Below are positions 51,000 to 59,307 of a stretch of DNA of 64,000 bases, one piece after another. This DNA is from Belnapia mucosa (lineage in GTDB: Bacteria; Pseudomonadota; Alphaproteobacteria; Acetobacterales; Acetobacteraceae): the NCBI RefSeq assembly GCF_016775475.1, contig NZ_JAEUXJ010000017.1, positions 1 through 64,000 of the forward strand, read 5' to 3'. The notes under the pieces were generated by a model. It was not told where the DNA came from, ran no database searches, and was given only the letters and a program-made list of their open reading frames with translations. Position 1 is the stretch's first letter. Each line of letters starts with the position of its first letter. Both the position numbers and the translations under genes were made by a program.

Positions 51000-52847
51000 T
51001 CAGTTGATCTTCACCAGCGCGCCCTTGATCGTGTTCGTCCCCTGCGCCGTGCTGTTCACCAGCCCGCCCACCGTCTCGACCGAGGTCTTGCCCGAGAACG
51101 AGATCGTCTGCGCGTCCAGGATGATGTTCTTCGCGCTGATCTGCACCAAGCCATCCTTGTCCATGGTCAGCGTGCTGAGACCGACATGGAGCTGGATGTA
51201 GGTCTCGGCCTCCACCTGGACGTTCGCCTTGGTTGATCTGACTAGGTTCTGGCCCTTAGAGTTCCGCTCCGCGGACTTCTCCACGACGGTGTGCGTGTAG
51301 GTCCCCGTCGCCACCGTGTGCGTCTCGTCGTGTTCCACCACGCTCTTCATGTCGTGTTGGGCGTGCAGGTAGACCTGCTCCTTGCCCTTGGTATCGTCAA
51401 AGGTTAGCTCGCTCGAGCCGCCGCCGCCCTTCGTCGAGTTGCTCCTAATGCCGGACTTCACCGCCGCGGCCGGCAAGCCGTGCGGCGGCCGCTGGTGCGC
51501 GTTATAGACGCGCCCGGTGATGATCGGCTGATCCGGGTCGCCCTCCAGGAAGTCGACGATTACCTCCTGGCCGATGCGGGGGATTTGGATCGCGCCCCAG
51601 CCGGCGCCGGCCCAGGCCTGGCTGACGCGCAGCCAGCAGGAGCTGTTCGCGTCGGACCGGCCCAAGCGGTCCCAGTGGAACTGCACCTTCACCCGGCCGT
51701 GCTCGTCCGTGTAGATCTCCTCCCCGGCCGGGCCGGTTACGATCGCCGTCTGCGGTCCCTGCACGACGGGGCGCGGCGTCAGCCGGGCCGGCCGGAAGGG
51801 CTGGCGCGTGCTCATAGCCTCAATGGCACAGCGATACGGCTCGGAGGCCGGTCCCGCCTCGGTCCGCGGCGGCTCGACCTCGACGACTGTGTCCATCGCC
51901 AGCACGAGGTGCTCCGTGTTCTGCTCGGCCCGTGGGAAATTCGCCAGGGCGAAGCGGTGCCCGCAGGCGAGGCCGACGGCATCGCCCGTCGCACGCACCC
52001 GGCGCCGGTCCGCCCGCAACTCCTCGAGCCGGACCCGCGCGCGCGTGTCCCCCGTACCCGCGCTGACAAAGCGCCCCGGGTAGTCGTAGGCCTCCTGGTC
52101 GTCGCGCGGATGGCAGGAGGCTTCGTGGCCGCCGGCCTCTAGCGGCCTGGATGGCTGCTTAAAGTCGAAGCTGCGCATCGCGGTGCGCGCTGTCCGGGCC
52201 CGCGCCAGGATCTCCCATCGGTCGAGGTGGTCGCGTTCGCGGCGTGCCGGATCGCCGGGCGGGAAGAAGGGCACGGTGCCGTAGCCCGGCCGTTCCGGGC
52301 ACCTCGACGGATCGTCCACCAGTACCATCTCGTGCCGCCCGGCGGAGTGCTCGAAGAAGAAGAACACGCCCTCCTCCTCGAGCAGCCGGCAGACGAAATT
52401 GAGGTCGCTCTCGCGGTACTGCACGCAATAGTCGCGCTCCGCGTAGTGGCCGCTGAGGCGTTCCCGCAGCGGGCCGCCATGCGCGGCCACCACCCGCTTG
52501 ACGATCTCGATTGCGCTCAGGTGCTGGAAGATGCGGCAATCCGTGCGCCGGCCCAGGAACCACAGCCAGGGCACCAGGACGAGGTCGTACCGCGCCTGGT
52601 CGCTCACCTCCCCCCTGAACGCCGCGTCGGCGACGATGCCATGGATCGGCCGCACCCCGCCTTCGACCTCGATTTCCACCGTGACGCCGGAGCCGAGCAG
52701 CCGCTCGAGGTCGATGTCGAAATTCGGGCTCAGCAAGGTGAGGTCGTAGGAGAAGACCCGGCTCACCTCCTCGCGGCCGGTGAGGCGGAGGAGGGTCATC
52801 GGAGAGGGTGCCTCGAGATGGAGCCGGGCCTCGCGCTGCTTCGCCAC
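51000..52847 (-). CDS. vgrG: T6SS spike protein VgrG (TssI)
   Basis: I choose the GTG at 52847 because GGAAGGAGGAAGG lies about 8 bases upstream; in-frame ATGs further up (52871, 52955) lack such a site. This gives 615 residues. The gp27-like part shows VFSYDLTLLSPNFDIDLERL and YCVQYRESDLNFVCRLLEEE, and the gp5-like OB fold shows VTGPAGEEIYTDEHGRVKVQ and FHWDRLG, then IPRIGQEVIVDFLEGDPDQP. The C-terminus is a beta-helix without an added toxin domain. The spike is not in the core operon but lies 13 kb away on the other strand, at the head of the PAAR/Rhs module. Confidence 0.93.
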   Translation of the reverse strand: MAKQREARLHLEAPSPMTLLRLTGREEVSRVFSYDLTLLSPNFDIDLERLLGSGVTVEIEVEGGVRPIHGIVADAAFRGEVSDQARYDLVLVPWLWFLGRRTDCRIFQHLSAIEIVKRVVAAHGGPLRERLSGHYAERDYCVQYRESDLNFVCRLLEEEGVFFFFEHSAGRHEMVLVDDPSRCPERPGYGTVPFFPPGDPARRERDHLDRWEILARARTARTAMRSFDFKQPSRPLEAGGHEASCHPRDDQEAYDYPGRFVSAGTGDTRARVRLEELRADRRRVRATGDAVGLACGHRFALANFPRAEQNTEHLVLAMDTVVEVEPPRTEAGPASEPYRCAIEAMSTRQPFRPARLTPRPVVQGPQTAIVTGPAGEEIYTDEHGRVKVQFHWDRLGRSDANSSCWLRVSQAWAGAGWGAIQIPRIGQEVIVDFLEGDPDQPIITGRVYNAHQRPPHGLPAAAVKSGIRSNSTKGGGGSSELTFDDTKGKEQVYLHAQHDMKSVVEHDETHTVATGTYTHTVVEKSAERNSKGQNLVRSTKANVQVEAETYIQLHVGLSTLTMDKDGLVQISAKNIILDAQTISFSGKTSVETVGGLVNSTAQGTNTIKGALVKIN

Positions 52848-53145
52848 GATGGAGCCTTCCTCCTTCCACATCCTCGTCTCGGATGAGCCCAGGGCCGCCC
52901 ATCGCTCCGCTAGCGCGGCCCATGCTCGAGGCGTGCAGAGTGGTCGGTTTCCCAATCCTCACGCCGTGCGCTCGGTCACACTCCCAGCAGGCAGGAGAGG
53001 GAAGCGCAGCGATGGACACCATCTGGGGAAACACAGGATGACCCGCCGGCCCGCGCTCGCCCGCGGCGCCACGTTGCCCCGCCAGCCGCCACGACCCTGC
53101 CGTCGTCTCGGGTCGTGGCAGGCGGTCCGGCTGCGATCGCCCGAG
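52848..53145. other. Intergenic region upstream of vgrG
   Basis: About 300 bases between the vgrG start and the end of the S41 protease gene on the same strand. It should carry the vgrG promoter. The vgrG frame remains open to 52955. An inverted-repeat-like stretch with CGACCCGAGACGACGGCAGG near 53095-53120 may form a hairpin after the protease gene. Nothing else is recognised. Confidence 0.35.
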
Positions 53146-55275
53146 CTATTGGAGTCGGATCTTCCGCGTCGCCACCGGCGTCGTCCCGTTATCGTCCGAG
53201 TAGCCCTCGAGCCGGAGGAGCTTGCCCTTCCCCGCGTCCCACCCCCGGATCTCGTAGGGGTGGACGCCATTGGCCACGTGCGCCGTGACCCGTGCCTTGT
53301 TCTCCTGATCTAGGAAAAGCTTTAGTATGTCGATGTTGCCGGTCTTAATCCTTGCGACGATCGTGTCGCCCTCCTTGTAGCAGGAGGTTTCCCGGAGCTG
53401 GCAGGGCGACCTCTCCTTCTTAAGCTCCTTCAGGAGATCCGCCGCCGTCTTAAGGAGGTCTTTGTTGTCCTCCAGCACGTCGGCACGCGTCATCCGATGG
53501 GGGAAATCCCGAGTGACGCCGCCGTTGTGCAGTTTCCCGCCGTCGCTCAGCACACCCCGGATGGTAACGCGCAGGTCCGTGTCGAGTGGACGCTCGAGTT
53601 TCAGGGGCCATTTGGGTTCCCGGAGCCAGTCCTGAGGTTTTTCGCCCTGCGCGGCGGCGGCATCTTTCAGCGTACCGAAGGCCCTCTTCGCGTGTTCAAA
53701 GTTCTTCCACAGCGTGGACCGCGTCACGACGTTGCTGCGCCCTCCCCCGGTTTTCTTCTCGGTGCCGAGAACCTTGCCGATTTCGTACTTTTTGAAGCCC
53801 GCAGCAAAGAGTTCGGTGGCACTGTAGCTCAGAGCATTAGTGATCAGTACCACGGGACCGTAGTAATGTTGCCCCACATTGTTGCACAAAATTTCCGAGC
53901 TGATTGGCGCGGGTTTAGAGTAGTGACGCGGCTTGCCGCGTCCCGGCCTTTTGGGCGCTTGGTCCGGACCCCGCCAGCGATACTCCGGGACTAGCTTGAT
54001 GACCTTCCGACTAAGACCGGTGTTCCGGAACACCATCTCCTGCGGCTTGATGTACTCGGGTGTGAAGATCTGAAGTAGGCGCTCGGCCGCCAGTATCAGG
54101 CCGCCAGGGTTGTCGCGGACATCGAGGATGATGCCGTTCAGCGGCATCTGTGCGACAAGGCGGGCAAACTTCCGCACATAAGACCTGTGGTTGGCCACCT
54201 TGAAGCTGCGAATCCGGATGTAGCCGTACTCCTCTCCGGAACGCGCATTGTCCCCGGCATACGGCGTGACGATGCTCGCCTCGCAGTGCTCTGGCATCTC
54301 CAGCACCTTGTCGGCTCGAACGTTCGAGACGAGTTTCCGATCGGCCGGCTTCGCCCTCTCTGGCAGCCATGCCTGGCCCTCCTGCTGGTGCACGGTGCGC
54401 CGGAGTTGGCGCACGGCCTCCCGGCCATCGTCCAAGCCTTGGCCCAGGGCACGCCAGGTTTCGTTGCGACGTCCCACCTCCGGATCCTCCGACTGGATCG
54501 TGGCTACGTACCACGGGACCGGCTCCTCCGTTTCCTTTTCCTCGGCTTGACCTTCACCCGGCATTGTCCGGTAGGTCAGCTTGACTCCCCAATCGAGCGG
54601 GCAGCGCGCCCTTGCGAGTGGGACCGCGGTCATGCGGTCGAGGCCAAGACTCAGTTTGGTAGCGGCATTCGCGCCGGAGGTTTTGTCCCCGGACATCTCG
54701 ACGGCTTTCGCCATCGGGTCTTCGCCCCAGCGTATGACCTCGACGCCGCGCTCGAAGTCCTTTGGAAGATTGTACCACGGAAGTTTCTTGTAGACGTTCG
54801 AGACGATGTACTTGCGCTCCCCTCCCTCCCAGCAGGCCTCGACCTCGAAGGGCAGGAAGGCCACCGCCTTATCGAAAGGCGGAGGCGGCACATAGCCTGT
54901 GTGCAAATCCCGCAAGCCGGTGAAGGCGCGGATCATTTCCGCGTGGAACTCGAGATCGTCCTCCCTCAGCCAGTCCGGGCCGCCCTTGCCGGCGTAGTTG
55001 TTTGCCCCTGCGTCCACCCGCTCCTTCAACTCCCGTTGAAGCGTACGGAGTCCTTCGAGCGGATCGCCACTCTCACCTATCTTGGTGATGTAGAGATCTT
55101 CAACAACGCTAATCGCATCGTCGACAATCTCCAGGCGCTTCTCAAGGTTCAGCACTCTCCTTCTTTGCTCGAGAAATTTGTCCAGGCGTTTCGCAGTCTC
55201 TAGATCCACCTGAGCGTCGCCGAAGAAAGGCGGAACGTTCCTGCTTGCGACATTCTTGTTCTGATCCTCCGCCAT
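53146..55275 (-). CDS. S41-family (C-terminal processing) serine protease
   Basis: The ATG at 55275 follows GGGAGG and gives 709 residues; a longer frame to 55698 is not supported. The S41 catalytic region is clear: YGYIRIRSFKVANHRSYVRK, then GIILDVRDNPGGLILAAERL, and VVLITNALSYSATELFAAGF with likely nucleophile Ser485. TEKKTGGG follows at the place where the catalytic lysine usually sits. The N-terminal 200 residues are helical and charged. No signal peptide or clear PDZ domain is seen, so it may be cytoplasmic. It is divergent from the cyclase/RiPP-like genes with 248 bases between. A role in processing the neighbouring precursor is possible but unproven. Confidence 0.8.
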   Translation of the reverse strand: MAEDQNKNVASRNVPPFFGDAQVDLETAKRLDKFLEQRRRVLNLEKRLEIVDDAISVVEDLYITKIGESGDPLEGLRTLQRELKERVDAGANNYAGKGGPDWLREDDLEFHAEMIRAFTGLRDLHTGYVPPPPFDKAVAFLPFEVEACWEGGERKYIVSNVYKKLPWYNLPKDFERGVEVIRWGEDPMAKAVEMSGDKTSGANAATKLSLGLDRMTAVPLARARCPLDWGVKLTYRTMPGEGQAEEKETEEPVPWYVATIQSEDPEVGRRNETWRALGQGLDDGREAVRQLRRTVHQQEGQAWLPERAKPADRKLVSNVRADKVLEMPEHCEASIVTPYAGDNARSGEEYGYIRIRSFKVANHRSYVRKFARLVAQMPLNGIILDVRDNPGGLILAAERLLQIFTPEYIKPQEMVFRNTGLSRKVIKLVPEYRWRGPDQAPKRPGRGKPRHYSKPAPISSEILCNNVGQHYYGPVVLITNALSYSATELFAAGFKKYEIGKVLGTEKKTGGGRSNVVTRSTLWKNFEHAKRAFGTLKDAAAAQGEKPQDWLREPKWPLKLERPLDTDLRVTIRGVLSDGGKLHNGGVTRDFPHRMTRADVLEDNKDLLKTAADLLKELKKERSPCQLRETSCYKEGDTIVARIKTGNIDILKLFLDQENKARVTAHVANGVHPYEIRGWDAGKGKLLRLEGYSDDNGTTPVATRKIRLQ

Positions 55276-55523
55276 CTTGTTGTCCTCCCTGAGCCGGAAC
55301 CAATGTGGTTCAGCGCCGCGGTCCGGTCCGCGCATGCGCTGTGGGTGGAGGCTGGGGCGGTTCATTATCTCTATGCCAGCTCGCGAAATCCGCCCTACCA
55401 TCTGGCCGGGCCGCCCGACCGCCCGAGCCAGGAACAAGTCTGCCGTCGCATTGCCAGCCGGCGCAAGTGGACAGCAGGACCTGGCTTGGCCAAGTCGGAA
55501 TGTAGAACAGGAACCGCGGATCA
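55276..55523. promoter_or_regulatory. Divergent promoter region between protease and cyclase genes
   Basis: 248 bases between the two divergent starts; promoters for both must lie here or inside the coding ends. No box sequences could be assigned with confidence. AGGAA at about 55509-55513 is the likely ribosome binding site for the cyclase gene. Confidence 0.4.
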
Positions 55524-58500
55524 ATGCTCTGCAGCAACTGCAGCACCATGAGCCCGAGCACCAGCCGGTACTGCGATGCCTGCGGCGCGCCGCTACCTTT
55601 TGCTTGCCTCGCCTGCGGCCACGCCAACCGTCCAGGCGCACGCTTTTGCGGCGGCTGCGGACGCGGCTTGGGGGAGACCACCCCGGCCGCGCCGTCACTG
55701 CCCCCGCGCCTAGCGGCGCTTCTGGGCTCCCGCTTTGCCTCAGAGGGCGAGCGCAAGCAGGTCACCGTGCTGTTCGCCGACATCCGCGGCTCAATGGAGC
55801 TCATCCAGGGTCTCGATCCCGAGCAGGCGGTGCAGCGGCTGGAACCGGCGCTGCAGGTTATGGCCAGGGAGGTGCACCAGTACGGTGGAACGGTGAACCA
55901 CATGAGCGGCGATGGCCTAATGGCGGTGTTCGGCGCACCGCTGGCCTACGAGGACCACGCGGTCCGCGCCTGCTTCGCCGCGCGCGCCATGATCGAGAGC
56001 ATCTCAAGCCTCGACCAGGACCAAGTGGAGATCCGCGTTGGCCTTAACTCAGGGGAGGTACTGGTGCGAACCAACGGCCATGACCTCTCCATGGAGTATG
56101 AGGCCGTCGGGCTGACCACCCATTTCGCGAACCGGATGGAACAGCTCGCTGTCCCTGGTACCGCCTGCATCACTGCGAGGACGGCGCAGCTCGCGCACGG
56201 TTTCGTCACGCTGCGCTCCCTGGGTCCGACCGCCATCAAAGGCGTTTCTCGCCCGGTGGAAGTCTTCGAGCTGCTTGGTGTCGCCGCGCAGACGCGCTGG
56301 CAGGCGCGCGCGGCGACCCAATGCCTGACGCCATTCGTCGGTCGGCGGACCGAGCTCGCCGTGATGTTGGAGGCACTGCACCGCGCCAGAGAGGGCCGTG
56401 GTCAGGTGGTGACGGTCTCCGGTGAGGCCGGCGTTGGGAAGTCGCGACTGGTGCACGAATTCCTGCGCAGCCCAGAGATGGAGGGCCTACCCTCCATCTC
56501 CGCAGCCGCCATGCCGCACGACCGGAATACGCCCTACAAGCTCACCGCCGGAATGCTGCGCTCCTGGCTCACCGTGGAAAACGAGGACGGCCAAGCCGAG
56601 ATCGACGCGAAGCTTGTCGCCGCGACCGCAACGCTGAGGGAGGGCCGGGTGGTCGACCTCGCGCCTCTACGCTCGCTCCTCGACCTGCCGGTGCGGGACG
56701 CCGGCTGGAGCCAGCTTGAACCGGTGCAGCGCAGGCGGCGCACGCATGAGGCGGTGCGCTCGCTCGTGCTGCAAGCCGGCGCGGCTAGGCCGTCCATCCT
56801 TGTAGTCGAGGACATGCACTGGGCAGATGCTGAGAGCCAGTCCGTGCTGGAAGCCATCGTGGACAGTCTCGGCGCCGCGCGGGTGCTGCTCGTCGTTACT
56901 TACCGGCCGGAGTACCAAAACCAGTGGGCGCGCCTCAGCTACTACTCGCTCGTGCAGCTCGGCCCGCTCGAGGCGGGCGCCTCCGACCGGCTGCTGCGCA
57001 GTCTGCTTGGCGATGCGGCCGAGCTCGAGTCCCTCAGGCAACGGATCATCAAGCAGACTGACGGCATGCCCCTATTTCTGGAGGAGATCGCACGCACGCT
57101 GGTGGAGACCGGCGTACTTGTGAGCGAGCGGGCGCGCTACCGGCTGACGCGTAGCGCCGAGGAGGTGGAGATCCCGGCCACGGTGCAGACCGTACTCGCC
57201 TCGCGCATTGACCGACTGCCAGCCGAGGAGCGCATGCTGCTGCAGGTAGCCTCAGTCATCGGCAAAGACGTGCCGATCCCGCTGCTCCGCGCGGTCGCGG
57301 GTCTCTCGGAGGAGAGACTGGTCCGACTGCTGCTTGAGCTCCGCTCGCAGGAGTTCCTCTACGAGGTCACCGAGTCCTCGGGCGCGGAGTACACCTTTAA
57401 GCACGCCTTAACCCACGCGGTCACTTACGACAGCATGCTGATGCGGCGACGGCGGGCGCTGCACGGCCAGGTGATGTGCGCGATCGAGGAAAACTTCCCC
57501 GAGCGCATTGACGAGTTTACGGAGCGGCTTGCCGATCACGCGTTGCGCGCCGCAGAGTGGGCGAAAGCCGCTGGCTACTGCTGCAAGGCAGGCCATCGTG
57601 CCAATGCCCGCTCTGCTCATCAGGCAGCGACGACCTTCTTCGAGCGTGCCCTGGAAGCAGTGCACCACCTGCCCGCGGAGCGCGAGGCGGTCCACCTCAC
57701 CATCGACGTCCGGCTCGGGCTCCGGATCGCGCTGGCGGCCGCTGGCGATCTTGAGCAGGTACGCAAGCACCTGCAGGAGGCCGAGGCGCTCGCGCGCTCC
57801 ATCGGGGACGAGCGCCGGCTCATGCCGGCCATCATCAGCCGCTCCACTATCCTGAACAACCTCGGCGAGCTTGATGAGGCGGTAGAGGCAGGGCTGCAGG
57901 GACGCGCGCTTGCGCTGCAGCTTGAGGATGAGGCTTGCTTCGTCAGCTCGGGCTTCGCGCTCGGTCAAGCTTACTGGAATCGCGGGGAGTTCCGGAAAGC
58001 CGAGGAGGTTCTCACGGGCACCATCGCATCAATCATGAAGGATCCGCCCAAGCGACATGCCGGAACCACCGGCACGGCTTCAGTCCTTTGCCTCGTCTCC
58101 CTCTCGCACACTTACTGCCTCGTCGGCCGGCCAGGGCCGGCCTTCGCTCGCGCCCGCGAGGCGCTCAGGATCGCAAAGGAGACGGGGCGGCCCTACGACC
58201 TCAGCTACGCCCATGCCGCGCTGGGGCTGGTGCACCTTACCCTGGGCGAGTTGGAGGGCGCGACCCGCCCCCTGGAGGAGGGGCTGCGTATCGCTCAAGC
58301 GAGCGAGATCAGGCTGCTGATTCCGCACGTGGCGCGGTACCTCGGCCGGAGCTACGCCCTGGCGGGACGGGTCGAGGAGGCTCGCACGCTTCTCACCGAA
58401 ATCGCGGAGCAGGCGAAGTTGCAATCGCTAGTGGCTTTACATGGGTGGTGCGCGGCGGCGCTCGGGCTCGCCCAGCTGCTCGGCGGCGCCCATGAGGAGG

Positions 58501-58907
58501 CCGAGCGCTCTGTGGGTGAGGCGTTGGATTTCGCACGCAGCAAGGGATACCGACCGCTCGAGGCGCATGCCTCCCGGTTGCTCGGGGCGATCGCCGCGAG
58601 AGATTGTGCCGGCACCGATCCGGTCCGGCGTGCCGAGGTCTGGTTCCAGAGCGCCGCGGAAATCGCCCGTGACCTCGGCATGAACCCGGAGTTGGCGCAC
58701 TGCCATCACAGCCTCGCTGACCTTTTCGCCCATACGGGCCGTCCAGCCGAGGCGCGGGCGGGGTTCGGCCGGGCCATTGAGCTATACAAGTCCTGCGGAA
58801 TGGAGGGCGGTGCAGTGGCCGCGAGCGCGGCTCTCGCGGCCCTTGCAGCAGGGAGCGCCACGATATCGGCGAAGGCGCCCTTGGTGGACGAGCCAGGTCT
58901 TGGCTGA
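55524..58907 (+). CDS. Zinc-ribbon, class III nucleotide cyclase, AAA ATPase and TPR regulator
   Basis: A 1127-residue multidomain signalling protein. Residues 3-46 hold two zinc ribbons (CSNC, CDAC, CLAC and CGGC pairs). A class III adenylate/guanylate cyclase domain (about 75-255) has VTVLFADIRGSM with metal ligand Asp86, and MSGDGLMAVFG with Asp130. An AAA_16-type ATPase follows, with Walker A GEAGVGKSR at about 300-308 and ILVVEDMHWADAESQ as Walker B. The rest (about 650-1100) is a long array of TPR-like helical repeats. Such proteins couple ligand or partner binding to cyclic nucleotide production. It lies 38 bases upstream of the precursor-like gene on the same strand, so it may control or sense that cassette. 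Confidence 0.85.
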   Translation: MLCSNCSTMSPSTSRYCDACGAPLPFACLACGHANRPGARFCGGCGRGLGETTPAAPSLPPRLAALLGSRFASEGERKQVTVLFADIRGSMELIQGLDPEQAVQRLEPALQVMAREVHQYGGTVNHMSGDGLMAVFGAPLAYEDHAVRACFAARAMIESISSLDQDQVEIRVGLNSGEVLVRTNGHDLSMEYEAVGLTTHFANRMEQLAVPGTACITARTAQLAHGFVTLRSLGPTAIKGVSRPVEVFELLGVAAQTRWQARAATQCLTPFVGRRTELAVMLEALHRAREGRGQVVTVSGEAGVGKSRLVHEFLRSPEMEGLPSISAAAMPHDRNTPYKLTAGMLRSWLTVENEDGQAEIDAKLVAATATLREGRVVDLAPLRSLLDLPVRDAGWSQLEPVQRRRRTHEAVRSLVLQAGAARPSILVVEDMHWADAESQSVLEAIVDSLGAARVLLVVTYRPEYQNQWARLSYYSLVQLGPLEAGASDRLLRSLLGDAAELESLRQRIIKQTDGMPLFLEEIARTLVETGVLVSERARYRLTRSAEEVEIPATVQTVLASRIDRLPAEERMLLQVASVIGKDVPIPLLRAVAGLSEERLVRLLLELRSQEFLYEVTESSGAEYTFKHALTHAVTYDSMLMRRRRALHGQVMCAIEENFPERIDEFTERLADHALRAAEWAKAAGYCCKAGHRANARSAHQAATTFFERALEAVHHLPAEREAVHLTIDVRLGLRIALAAAGDLEQVRKHLQEAEALARSIGDERRLMPAIISRSTILNNLGELDEAVEAGLQGRALALQLEDEACFVSSGFALGQAYWNRGEFRKAEEVLTGTIASIMKDPPKRHAGTTGTASVLCLVSLSHTYCLVGRPGPAFARAREALRIAKETGRPYDLSYAHAALGLVHLTLGELEGATRPLEEGLRIAQASEIRLLIPHVARYLGRSYALAGRVEEARTLLTEIAEQAKLQSLVALHGWCAAALGLAQLLGGAHEEAERSVGEALDFARSKGYRPLEAHASRLLGAIAARDCAGTDPVRRAEVWFQSAAEIARDLGMNPELAHCHHSLADLFAHTGRPAEARAGFGRAIELYKSCGMEGGAVAASAALAALAAGSATISAKAPLVDEPGLG

Positions 58908-58945
58908 CAGAGGACTGTGCAACTAACGGATCGGAAGCCCGAGGA

Positions 58946-59266
58946 ATGCAGGACAAGGATGAGGCACGGCAAGCGGCGGGAGAAGGCCTGAGGATCGACG
59001 AGCATGTGCTCGCCCAGATCCTGGTGCGCGCCAAGCAGTCCCACGACTTTCAGAAGAGGCTCCGGGAATCGCCTGACAAGACCCTGGAGGAGCTCGGACT
59101 TAATCCCGAAGAGAGATGGCTCGATTTTTTTAAGAGGCTGGAGGAGCACAATTTTGAAGAGGAGATCCGCAGCAAGATCACCTCCGACCCGGAAGGGGAG
59201 GCGGAGGCGGAGGCTGAGGCCGAGGCCGAGGCCGAGGGAGAGGCGGAGGCCGAAGGCGAGGGCTGA
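58946..59266 (+). CDS. Putative RiPP precursor with Glu-Ala repeat tail
   Basis: A 106-residue protein. Residues 1-80 look like a leader: IDEHVLAQILVRAKQSHDFQ then KRLRESPDKTLEELGLNPEE, close in pattern to nitrile-hydratase-like (NHLP) and Nif11-type leaders (helix, then DP-x-F-x-x-L-like and ALEELG-like segments). Residues 82-106 are DPEG followed by a Glu-Ala/Gly repeat, coded by imperfect GAGGCN hexamers. There is no Cys, Ser or Thr in that tail, so lanthionine or azole chemistry is excluded; a C-methylated or otherwise radical-modified acidic peptide is possible. It sits 41 bases before a radical SAM enzyme of the RiPP-maturation type. Alternatively it is an acidic partner protein of that enzyme. 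Confidence 0.6.
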   Translation: MQDKDEARQAAGEGLRIDEHVLAQILVRAKQSHDFQKRLRESPDKTLEELGLNPEERWLDFFKRLEEHNFEEEIRSKITSDPEGEAEAEAEAEAEAEGEAEAEGEG

Positions 59267-59307
59267 GCCCGGCACCGGGGACGAGGCCAGCGGCAGGAGA
59301 GCGACGT

